This document shows, piece by piece, positions 25,719-32,544 of a stretch of 64,000 bases of DNA. Under the pieces are notes generated by a model. The model worked only from the letters and a program-made list of their open reading frames with translations. It was not told where the DNA came from and searched no databases. The translations under genes were made by a program, and so were the position numbers. This DNA comes from Microthrixaceae bacterium. GTDB taxonomy: Bacteria; Actinomycetota; Acidimicrobiia; Acidimicrobiales; Microtrichaceae. The stretch covers positions 19,161 to 83,160 of the forward strand of contig JAMLGK010000016.1 of assembly GCA_023957995.1 (NCBI GenBank), written 5' to 3'. Within the stretch, counting starts at the first letter, position 1; each line of letters starts with the position of its first letter.

Positions 25719-26288
25719 ATGCTCGGACACACCTACAAGGTCCAGCCCGTTCCACCTGACCCGGATCACACCGTCTACTTCGATGCGGGAGTGCTGCGGA
25801 TCGGCGTCGAGTACCGGGTGGTCACACCAGAGGCCCTCGCTGCCACCTACGAGGGCGAAGACCTCGCCGAGGTGGAGGACAACTCCCCCGAAGGGGGCTT
25901 CTCCGACCAGGGTCTGTCCATTCACATAGACAGCGTGCTCGACGACCACGAGTACCTGCGCTTCGACGCCTTCGACGACGATCCCCACTACCACTACGTC
26001 GACCGGGCAGAGGGAACCAACACGGTCGTCGGCTTCGACACCGCCGCACACGGACCCGTCGTCCCCTGGGTCCTGCACCAGGTGCGCCATCGCCTGGATC
26101 CCATGCTGCGCCGGGCGGGCGCCGCCCATGTGGCCGACTCCCTCGAGGCGGACTCGGGCACGAGGATCGCCGCGATCCTCGAGGACTACCTACCCACCCT
26201 GGGAATCGACACCGCCGGTACCGTTCCCGGCAACGACACCGTTCCCGGCGACGACACCGTCCCCACCGAGGACGAGGTGACATCGTGA
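25719..26288 (+). CDS. Protein of unknown function with a TVPG repeat tail
   Basis: A 189-residue acidic protein that I do not recognise. The N-terminal 150 residues are rich in Asp/Glu, His and Tyr, with clusters such as DDDPHYHYVDRAEG, and look like a soluble alpha/beta domain. The C-terminus ends in the near-repeat GTVPGNDTVPGDDTVPTED, from 18-bp repeated DNA at about 26215-26265. It lies in the middle of the operon, 3 bp after the amidohydrolase-like gene and overlapping the dioxygenase start (GTGA). A subunit or accessory role for one of those enzymes is an inference only. Confidence 0.75.
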   Translation: MLGHTYKVQPVPPDPDHTVYFDAGVLRIGVEYRVVTPEALAATYEGEDLAEVEDNSPEGGFSDQGLSIHIDSVLDDHEYLRFDAFDDDPHYHYVDRAEGTNTVVGFDTAAHGPVVPWVLHQVRHRLDPMLRRAGAAHVADSLEADSGTRIAAILEDYLPTLGIDTAGTVPGNDTVPGDDTVPTEDEVTS

Positions 26289-27106
26289 CCCTCACCATCA
26301 CCCCACTCACCGCCAACACCGGTGCACTGGTGGAAGGCCTGTCTCTGAAGGACGCCACACCAGCGGACATCGCGGAGGTCGAGGCCGCTGTCCACGAGCA
26401 CCTCGTGTTGCTGTTTCCGGGCCAGGACCTGGATCCCGCGGACCAGATGCGGGTGGCCGAGCAGTTCGGCACGATCGACGTGGCACCGTTCGGCCCGAAG
26501 CACCCCGATGTCGCGGAGCTCACGGTCCTCGACCAGCGCTCGCCCAAGGGCGAGGGCGCAGATGCCTGGCACAGCGACAACACGTTCCTCGCAGAGCCGC
26601 CCAAGTACACGCTGCTCCAGGCGGTCCTGTTGCCCGAGTCCGGTGGCGACACCTGCTGGGCCAACATGTACCAGGCCTATGAGGCGCTGAGCAGGCCGAT
26701 GAGGGAGATGCTCGAGGGTCTGACCGCGACCCATGACCTGACCAAGATGCTCGCCAGGGCCGTCGCCATGGGCAACAGCGACGCCGACCTCGCAACCATG
26801 CGGGCGCGCTACCCCGCCCAGCACCACCCGGTGGTGCGCACACATCCGGTCACGGGCCGCAGGGCGCTCTTCGTGAACGGCAACTTCACCACCCAGATCG
26901 ACGAGCTCACCGAGCTCGAGAGCCAGAGGGTCCTCAGCATGCTCGCCGAGCACGTGGCGCTACCCGACTTCCAGTGTCGGTACCGCTGGCAACCCGGCAC
27001 GTTCGCCATGTGGGACAACCGCTGTCTCCAGCACTACGCGGTGCCGGACTACACCAGCAGGCGAATCATGCATCGTCTCACGATCAGCGGGGATCGCCCC
27101 CGATGA
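26285..27106 (+). CDS. TauD/TfdA-family 2-oxoglutarate-dependent dioxygenase
   Basis: A 273-residue iron enzyme. The facial triad is complete: H96-x-D98 in WHSDNTF and the distal H250 in CLQHYAVPDY. The 2-oxoglutarate-binding Arg is in SRRIMHR (R260 or R264). Family members split sulfonates, aryloxy-acetates or hydroxylate acids. It starts with GTG overlapping the upstream stop and ends overlapping the next start. Ether or side-chain cleavage of an aryloxyalkanoate would suit the neighbouring PaaK-like ligase. Confidence 0.92.
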   Translation: MTLTITPLTANTGALVEGLSLKDATPADIAEVEAAVHEHLVLLFPGQDLDPADQMRVAEQFGTIDVAPFGPKHPDVAELTVLDQRSPKGEGADAWHSDNTFLAEPPKYTLLQAVLLPESGGDTCWANMYQAYEALSRPMREMLEGLTATHDLTKMLARAVAMGNSDADLATMRARYPAQHHPVVRTHPVTGRRALFVNGNFTTQIDELTELESQRVLSMLAEHVALPDFQCRYRWQPGTFAMWDNRCLQHYAVPDYTSRRIMHRLTISGDRPR

Positions 27107-28851
27107 GCTCCGAGGGCAGCACCGCCGGGGACCTGGTGATCCGCGGCGGGACCGTGGTCGACGGCACCGGGCTGCCACGTCGCCGCGCCGACGTGGTCAT
27201 CAGTGATGGCCGCGTCACCAACGTCGGGCGGGCCGACCGGGCCACCGTCGACGCGTCCCGGACGATCGACGCCGACGGGCTCGTCGTCGCACCGGGGATC
27301 GTGGACGTGCACACCCACTACGACCCACAGGTCACCTACGACCCATTGGCCACCAACTCGATCTACCACGGCGTCACGACCGTGCTCGCGGGCAACTGCG
27401 GGTTCGCCGTGGCTCCCACACGCCGCTCCGATCGCACCTTCGTACGTCGGTTGTTCGCCAAGGTCGAGCAGATGGAGCCCACGGCGATGGACGCGGTGGA
27501 GTTCAACTTCGAGACGTTCCCCGAGTACCTGGACACCCGCAGCGGACGCCTGGGGATCAACCTCGCCTGCTACATCGGACACTCCAACGTGCGTCGTTGG
27601 GTCATGGGCGAAGCGGGTTCCCAGCGCGAGGCCACCGACGACGAGGTGTCGGAGATGCAGGCCGTCGTGCGCGCAGCGATGTCCGCCGGGGCAGCCGGGT
27701 TGTCCTCCTCGCACGCCCCGACCCACATCGACGGTGACGGTCGCCCTGTGCCGTCGCGGTTCTCCAGCCGCTCCGAGCTCCTGGCACTGGCCGAGGCGAC
27801 CGGCAGCGCAGGTGCGGGCTCCATCACCTACCTCCCCTCCAGCGCCGTGGGCGGAATCGACGAGGCCGACGAGGACTACTGCATCGCACTCGGAGAGCGC
27901 TCGGGACTGCCGATCATCATCCAGGGCCTCGGCGGTCGGAACAAGACCGATGCGCCGACCGCCACATGGGACCGAGCGCAGGAGTTCCTCGACCGAGCGG
28001 TCGCCAACGGTTCTCCGATCTACAACATCCTCATCACCCGTCCCCCGGACCGCCCCCTCACCATCGGCCCCGAGAACCAGCTCTACCTGTCGGTCCCCTC
28101 CTGGGTGGAGATGCTCGCGCTGCCCCACGACGACCGCGTTGCGGCACTGCGCAACCCGCAACGGCGAGAGGTGCTCCGATACGCGGTCGAGAACTACAAC
28201 CGCGACCCCGAGCTCGGCACCACCACGCCACCCCCGTTGTGGGAGACGGTCTTCGTCCAACACGTCCGCGACGCGGAGCACCGTCACATGCTCGGAAGGT
28301 CGCTGGCCGACCTGAGCGCGCAAGCAGGTGCCGCTCCCGCTGACGTCATGTTGGACCTGGCGCTCTCGGAGGACCTCGAGACCGGATTCCGTTGGAACTG
28401 GGAGACCGAGGAGTGGGCGAACGCAGTCCGCGTGGCACAGCAGGACCCGCGCATGATCATCGGAACCTCCGACGGCGGAGCCCACCTCGCACGCGACGAC
28501 GCAGCGGACTGGAGTTCGTGGTTCCTGCGCAACTGGGTGCTCGACCGGGAGGTCTGGAGCCTCGAGGAGGGCATCCGTCAGATAACCCACGTTCCTGCGG
28601 CCATCGTCGGACTGGGCGATCGCGGAACGCTGGAGTCGGGCCGTTGCGCGGACGTATTCATCTTCGATCCCGACCGGATCGATGCGGGTCGCAAGGAGTT
28701 CGTCCACGACCTTCCCGGCGGTGCCGGCCGGTTCCGTGCCTGGCCCGAGGGCGTCCATGCAACCATCGTCAACGGGGTCCCCGTGATCGTCGACGGCAAG
28801 CACACCGGACACCTACCGGGGCAGATCGCATCACCGGGGCCCAACCGGTAG
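27103..28851 (+). CDS. N-acyl-D-amino-acid deacylase/D-aminoacylase-type amidohydrolase
   Basis: A 582-residue enzyme of the amidohydrolase superfamily. It has the beta-sandwich start LVIRGGTVVDGTGLPRRRAD, the metal motif VDVHTHYDPQVTYDP, GNCGFAVAPT, and the C-terminal GTSDGGAHLARDDAAD with the catalytic Asp. The end TIVNGVPVIVDGKHTG closes the second sandwich. The family hydrolyses N-acyl-D-amino acids, hydantoins or similar amides. It is the last gene of the operon from 22220. Confidence 0.9.
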   Translation: MSSEGSTAGDLVIRGGTVVDGTGLPRRRADVVISDGRVTNVGRADRATVDASRTIDADGLVVAPGIVDVHTHYDPQVTYDPLATNSIYHGVTTVLAGNCGFAVAPTRRSDRTFVRRLFAKVEQMEPTAMDAVEFNFETFPEYLDTRSGRLGINLACYIGHSNVRRWVMGEAGSQREATDDEVSEMQAVVRAAMSAGAAGLSSSHAPTHIDGDGRPVPSRFSSRSELLALAEATGSAGAGSITYLPSSAVGGIDEADEDYCIALGERSGLPIIIQGLGGRNKTDAPTATWDRAQEFLDRAVANGSPIYNILITRPPDRPLTIGPENQLYLSVPSWVEMLALPHDDRVAALRNPQRREVLRYAVENYNRDPELGTTTPPPLWETVFVQHVRDAEHRHMLGRSLADLSAQAGAAPADVMLDLALSEDLETGFRWNWETEEWANAVRVAQQDPRMIIGTSDGGAHLARDDAADWSSWFLRNWVLDREVWSLEEGIRQITHVPAAIVGLGDRGTLESGRCADVFIFDPDRIDAGRKEFVHDLPGGAGRFRAWPEGVHATIVNGVPVIVDGKHTGHLPGQIASPGPNR

Positions 28852-28933
28852 CAGCGCCAGCGGCGACACCGACCTGGGTCGTCTGCGCCGGCTGCGTCGC
28901 CGACCCCTGGCACAATCCCGCGCCACAGACGGT

Positions 28934-29578
28934 TCAGTCGAGGACCGCGGTGGCGATCCTCACCAGATCCGATGTCGTCAGACCTTGGGCGTTCGGCTGC
29001 AGAGCGCCGTGGATCCGCAGCGTGCTCAGACCGTGCACCAGCGCCCACGTCGCGGTTGTCAACTCGTCGCTCGGGGTGGACTCGCGCCAGCCTGACCCCT
29101 GGAGCCGCTCGACCTGGGTGCGCAACACGTCGTAGCTGGCTGCTGAGGCCTCGCGGTAGCGAGGGTCGTCGGTGTCGATGAGTGACTGTCGGAACATCAA
29201 CTCGAACTCGCCGGGATGGTCTGCAGCGAAGTCCGCATAGGCAGCGCCGAGCGCTCCGAGCTGTTCACGAGGATCATCGGCCCGGCCCACGGCGTCGGCC
29301 AGGGCGGCATGCAACGAGGCGAACCCTTCCGCCGCCAGCGCTGTGAGCAGTCCGGTCTTGCCTCCGAAGTGGTGGGCCGGAGCCGCGTGGGACACCCCCG
29401 CCCGGCGGGCCACTCCTCGCAGGCTCAGCCGGTCGGGGCCGACCGCTGCCAGCTCGTCCCGGCCCGCGTCCAACAGCACTCTCTGGAGATCGCCTCCGAA
29501 GTGAACTCCGACGCCGCGACCCGTGTTCTGCCCACCTGAACCTGCTGTCGCGTCACGGGATGTGCTTGACACTGTCAA
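28934..29578 (-). CDS. TetR-family transcriptional regulator
   Basis: A 214-residue repressor as drawn from TTG at 29578. The HTH reads LLDAGRDELAAVGPDRLSLR then RRAGVSHAAPAHHFGGKTGLL, the TetR subtype with Pro-Ala-His-His-Phe before the turn. The first 20 residues are Ser/Gly-rich and overlap the TTGACACTGTCAA palindrome, so a later start (GTG at 29572 or further in) is also possible. It is divergent from the CrtI-like oxidoreductase and probably represses it and itself. Confidence 0.85.
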   Translation of the reverse strand: MTVSSTSRDATAGSGGQNTGRGVGVHFGGDLQRVLLDAGRDELAAVGPDRLSLRGVARRAGVSHAAPAHHFGGKTGLLTALAAEGFASLHAALADAVGRADDPREQLGALGAAYADFAADHPGEFELMFRQSLIDTDDPRYREASAASYDVLRTQVERLQGSGWRESTPSDELTTATWALVHGLSTLRIHGALQPNAQGLTTSDLVRIATAVLD

Positions 29579-29607
29579 CCAACCTCTCTAGATTTCCAGT
29601 GTCAATC
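29566..29607 (+). promoter_or_regulatory. Promoter TTGACA-N17-TAGATT with overlapping TetR operator
   Basis: TTGACA (29566-29571) is separated by 17 bp from TAGATT (29589-29594), a good sigma-70-type promoter for the oxidoreductase at 29668. The -35 is the left arm of the palindrome TTGACACTGTCAA (29566-29578), and a further half-site GTGTCAA follows at about 29601. A repressor bound here would block the -35 and the transcription start. Confidence 0.65.
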
Positions 29608-29667
29608 ATACGCGGTGCAGGCCATGAGCGGTTGTGCGGTGTGCAGATGTGAACGCGGGAGTCCTGG

Positions 29668-31350
29668 ATGGAAACGAACGAGTGGGATGCGGTGGTCGTG
29701 GGTTCGGGACCCGGAGGCCTCACCACCGCGGCATGCCTCGGAGCAGCGGGCAGGAAGGTGCTCGTGCTCGAGAGACACGACGTGGCGGGCGGAAACACCC
29801 AGGTCTTCAGGAGGCACCACGGCGATGACTGGTACGAGTTCGACGTCGGGGTCCACTACGTCGGTGAGCTGGGCCCGGGTCAGCTCCTCAACAACGTGTT
29901 CACCTCGCTCGGGGTCGGTGATCGCCTCACCTTCAGCCAACTGGACCCGGACGGGTTCGACACCTTGAGGTTCCCCGACTTCGAGTTCCGTGTCCCCGCA
30001 TCCTGGGACGAGTACAGGGACCGCCTCTTCGGACAGTTCCCCAACGAGCGCGCCGGCATCGACACCGCCATCGACGTACTCCGCGGTGTCGCCACAGAGA
30101 GCAGGATGATCTTCGGCGGCGACCGCCCGATCTTCGACGAGTGGGCCTTCCGCCCGTTGTCCGACCTGTTCGAGCGCGCGGAGTTGTCCCAGCAGTGCCA
30201 GGCGGTCCTCGACCACTGGTCGATGCTCTACGCAGGTGCACCTCGGGAGAGCGCCATCTTCATGCACGCCCGCCTGATCGATCACTACATGGGCGGAGCC
30301 TTCTACCCCCGGGGCGGTGGCCAGATGCTCGCTGCCCGGCTGATCCAGGTGATCGAGGCCTGCGGCGGCGAGGTCCGCACCCTGACACCCGTGCGACGCA
30401 TCCTCGTGGAGAACGGCCGCGCAACGGGAGTCGAACTCGATGACGGCGACCAGATCGCGGCACCCCTCGTGGTCGGCAACGCCGACTACCGACGCATCGT
30501 GACCGACCTCGTCGAGGCCGAACACCTCTCCCCCGGCACCCGCAGCTGGGCGGAGCAGGCCGAGATGACACTCGGGCTGGTGTGTGTGTACGTGGTGGTC
30601 TCCAAGGAGATCGAGGGACCCAACACCAACTACTTCCTGCTGCCGGACTACCGCACCGACGAGCTGCACGAAGAGCTGGAGGCCGGTTCGTTGCCCGATG
30701 GCACACTCGGCGCATACATCGCAATGGCGTCGCGCAAGGATCCGGGCAACCCCGAACTGTGCCCACCGGGGCACACCAACTTCCAGATAATGACCTACGC
30801 ACCACGTGGATACGAGTTCTGGGGCGTCGAGGAAGGGCCCGCCGACGGAGGTCGCTACCGACGCGAGGAGGCCTACCGAAACCGCAAACGGGAGGTGACC
30901 GAACGGCTGATCGACTCGGCCGAACAGATCCTCGGACCGTTCCGCGACGAGATCGTGCACGTCGAGACAGCGACGACGCTGTCCCATGAGCGGTACATCC
31001 ACAGCAGCGAGGGCACGAGCTACGGCTTCAAGCACTCACCCGAACAATCGGGCACCTCGCGACCGCAACTGCGCACCGAGATCGATGGCCTCTGGGTGGT
31101 GGGCGCCAACACCTCACCCGGCCACGGCATCGCCGGAGCGGTCATCGGCGGCGTCATGTGCGCCGGTGAGATCCTCGATCGTCCACTGATCGCGCAGGTC
31201 GCCCTCGGGGAACAGCTCCTCGACCCGTCGACGATCCCGGAGGACCCCGAGCACTTCGACGCCCTCGAGTACTCGAGGGGCGCAGCGCTGAGGGCGAAGC
31301 GAGCCGGGACCGCAGAGGCGCAGCGCCGTCGACGCTCCTCGGCCCGCTGA
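29668..31350 (+). CDS. CrtI/phytoene-dehydrogenase-like FAD oxidoreductase
   Basis: A 560-residue flavoprotein. The N-terminal dinucleotide fold is VVVGSGPGGLTTAACLGAAGRKVLVLERHDVAGG (residues about 9-42). FYPRGGGQMLAARLIQVIEACGGEV is typical of the phytoene desaturase/retinol saturase/CrtISO group, as is the C-terminal GLWVVGANTSPGHGIAGAVIGG. The last 40 residues are an Arg/Ala-rich tail. The substrate is probably a polyunsaturated or isoprenoid compound. It is divergent from a TetR gene whose operator overlaps its promoter. Confidence 0.9.
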   Translation: METNEWDAVVVGSGPGGLTTAACLGAAGRKVLVLERHDVAGGNTQVFRRHHGDDWYEFDVGVHYVGELGPGQLLNNVFTSLGVGDRLTFSQLDPDGFDTLRFPDFEFRVPASWDEYRDRLFGQFPNERAGIDTAIDVLRGVATESRMIFGGDRPIFDEWAFRPLSDLFERAELSQQCQAVLDHWSMLYAGAPRESAIFMHARLIDHYMGGAFYPRGGGQMLAARLIQVIEACGGEVRTLTPVRRILVENGRATGVELDDGDQIAAPLVVGNADYRRIVTDLVEAEHLSPGTRSWAEQAEMTLGLVCVYVVVSKEIEGPNTNYFLLPDYRTDELHEELEAGSLPDGTLGAYIAMASRKDPGNPELCPPGHTNFQIMTYAPRGYEFWGVEEGPADGGRYRREEAYRNRKREVTERLIDSAEQILGPFRDEIVHVETATTLSHERYIHSSEGTSYGFKHSPEQSGTSRPQLRTEIDGLWVVGANTSPGHGIAGAVIGGVMCAGEILDRPLIAQVALGEQLLDPSTIPEDPEHFDALEYSRGAALRAKRAGTAEAQRRRRSSAR

Positions 31351-31434
31351 GCGACTCCGGGCTCGGCGTTGCTCGGGCATCGGGGGATCGGGGAATCGGT
31401 GCACGATCGCTCCCTGCGAGCCACCATGGGAGGT

Positions 31435-31764
31435 ATGGAGAACTCCGTGCTGGTCCGCGACGACCCGGGCCATGATCGTTACCTGGCCGAGCTGGACGGC
31501 TCGGTAGCCGGCTACGCGGTCTATGTGGTGCGCGGTGAGCGGTGCCTGCTCGTACACACCGAGGTGGGCGATGAGTACGGCGGACGAGGCGTCGGCTCGG
31601 CCCTCGCCCGACATGCACTGGATGAGGCCAGGGCAAAGGGACTCCTGGTGGTTCCCCTGTGCCCGTTCATGGCCGGCTACATCGAACGGAACCCGGAGTA
31701 CTCCGACCTGGTGGACCGCGAACTGCTCGAGATACTCGGACCCCAGCAGGACCGGGGCGACTGA
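31435..31764 (+). CDS. Small GNAT-family N-acetyltransferase
   Basis: A 109-residue GNAT of the short YjdJ/NATD1 type. The acetyl-CoA motif is EVGDEYGGRGVGSALARHALDEARAKGL, then PLCPFMAGYIERNPEYSDL, diagnostic of this group. The ATG at 31435 matches the usual family start; an ATG at 31426 would add three residues and the purine-rich GGGAGG lies between them. Its substrate is unknown. Confidence 0.85.
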   Translation: MENSVLVRDDPGHDRYLAELDGSVAGYAVYVVRGERCLLVHTEVGDEYGGRGVGSALARHALDEARAKGLLVVPLCPFMAGYIERNPEYSDLVDRELLEILGPQQDRGD

Positions 31765-31789
31765 CGGCCTCCACGTGCACCACAGGGGC

Positions 31790-31818
31790 TTGCGTACCCC
31801 AGGGGGTATCCCTACGAT
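31790..31818 (+). promoter_or_regulatory. csoR promoter with operator TACCCC-AG-GGGGTA in the spacer
   Basis: TTGCGT (31790-31795), 17-bp spacer, TACGAT (31813-31818). The operator (31795-31808) fills the spacer, so CsoR binding would exclude RNA polymerase and give autoregulation. Transcription would start at or next to the csoR ATG (31825), suggesting a leaderless message. Confidence 0.65.
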
Positions 31819-31824
31819 GGGTCC

Positions 31825-32094
31825 ATGGACCTTCCTGAGGAGACGATCTCAGATCTGACCAAACGACTGCACAGGGTGGAGGGACAGGTCCGCGGCATCG
31901 CCCAGATGCTCGAGGACGGTCGGGAGTGCCGTGACATCGTGACCCAGCTCTCCGCTGCGAACCGAGCGCTGGAGCAAGCCGGGTTCATGTTGGTGGCCGC
32001 CGGCCTCACCTGGTGCGTCGAGGACCCTGAACGCTCCGCGGCCGAGGGCTACGCCATCGAGGACGTCCAGAAGATGTTCACCAAGCTGGCCTGA
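31825..32094 (+). CDS. csoR: CsoR-family (DUF156) repressor lacking the copper His ligand
   Basis: An 89-residue all-helical repressor. HRVEGQVRGIAQMLEDGRECRDIVTQLSAANRALEQAGF is the family core (residues about 16-54). The two conserved Cys are present (GRECRD and LTWCVED), but the His four residues before the second Cys, a Cu(I) ligand in CsoR, is Gly. That Cys-x-Cys-only pattern resembles the persulfide sensor CstR, so sulfur or electrophile sensing is as likely as copper. Palindromes of its type precede csoR itself, the small Cys-rich gene and the MmpL gene. Confidence 0.88.
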   Translation: MDLPEETISDLTKRLHRVEGQVRGIAQMLEDGRECRDIVTQLSAANRALEQAGFMLVAAGLTWCVEDPERSAAEGYAIEDVQKMFTKLA

Positions 32095-32151
32095 CCCGCG
32101 ACCCTGGCCCGACCCGCAACGGGTCGAACGACTGCCCCTGGTCGACTCGAC

Positions 32152-32334
32152 TCAGGATCCTCGGATCCGGCTGAGGAATCCGCCGCGCCCCGACGAGGCA
32201 CCGGCAGCCGCCTTGTCCTCCCGACAGTGGCACCTCTCCGATTCCGGGACGTGACCCAGAACCTGGTCGACGTGGGCGCCACAACCGGCCCACGTAGGTC
32301 GCTGGCACTTCCGACAGGTCATCTCTCTACACAT
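32152..32334 (-). CDS. Small Cys/His-rich protein (60 aa), probably metal-binding
   Basis: A short protein with six Cys and three His in its first 36 residues: MCREMTCRKCQRPTWAGCGA at the N-terminus, then HVDQVLGHVPESERCHC. The C-terminal third is Gly/Ser/Arg-rich. Similar 'TWAGCGxH...CxC' proteins occur widely in actinobacteria with no assigned function. Starts at 32334 or 32322 are both possible; the first lies inside the ATACCCCCTAGGGTAT operator. It converges on csoR. A zinc or thiol-buffer role is inference from composition and operator. Confidence 0.7.
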   Translation of the reverse strand: MCREMTCRKCQRPTWAGCGAHVDQVLGHVPESERCHCREDKAAAGASSGRGGFLSRIRGS

Positions 32335-32348
32335 ACCCCCTAGGGTAT
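32333..32348. promoter_or_regulatory. CsoR-type operator at the small Cys-rich gene
   Basis: The 16-bp site ATACCCCCTAGGGTAT has arms ATACCC/GGGTAT and overlaps the 5' end of the minus-strand Cys-rich gene. It is identical to the site at 32470-32485. Confidence 0.7.
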
Positions 32349-32469
32349 CTGTTGGTGGCCCCGGGGTCAACGCGCGAGTGCCCCACCCACATCGACCTCC
32401 GGGCCGGACCGCCACCTGCCGGTCACCGGACCAGCTGGGAGGAGGACGCCCTGCTTGATCCCCTCCGCG

Positions 32470-32509
32470 ATACCCCCTAGGGTATCTGTCTTCATACCCC
32501 TCGGGGTAT
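32470..32509. promoter_or_regulatory. Tandem CsoR-type operators upstream of the MmpL gene
   Basis: Two palindromes lie 8 bp apart: ATACCCCCTAGGGTAT (32470-32485) and ATACCCC-TC-GGGGTAT (32494-32509). TATAGA at 32507-32512 could be a -10 element overlapped by the second site. The exporter starts at 32545. Tandem sites suggest tight repression. Confidence 0.7.
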
Positions 32510-32544
32510 AGAGCAGATCCTTCCGACGAGCGAGGCGGCCACGA

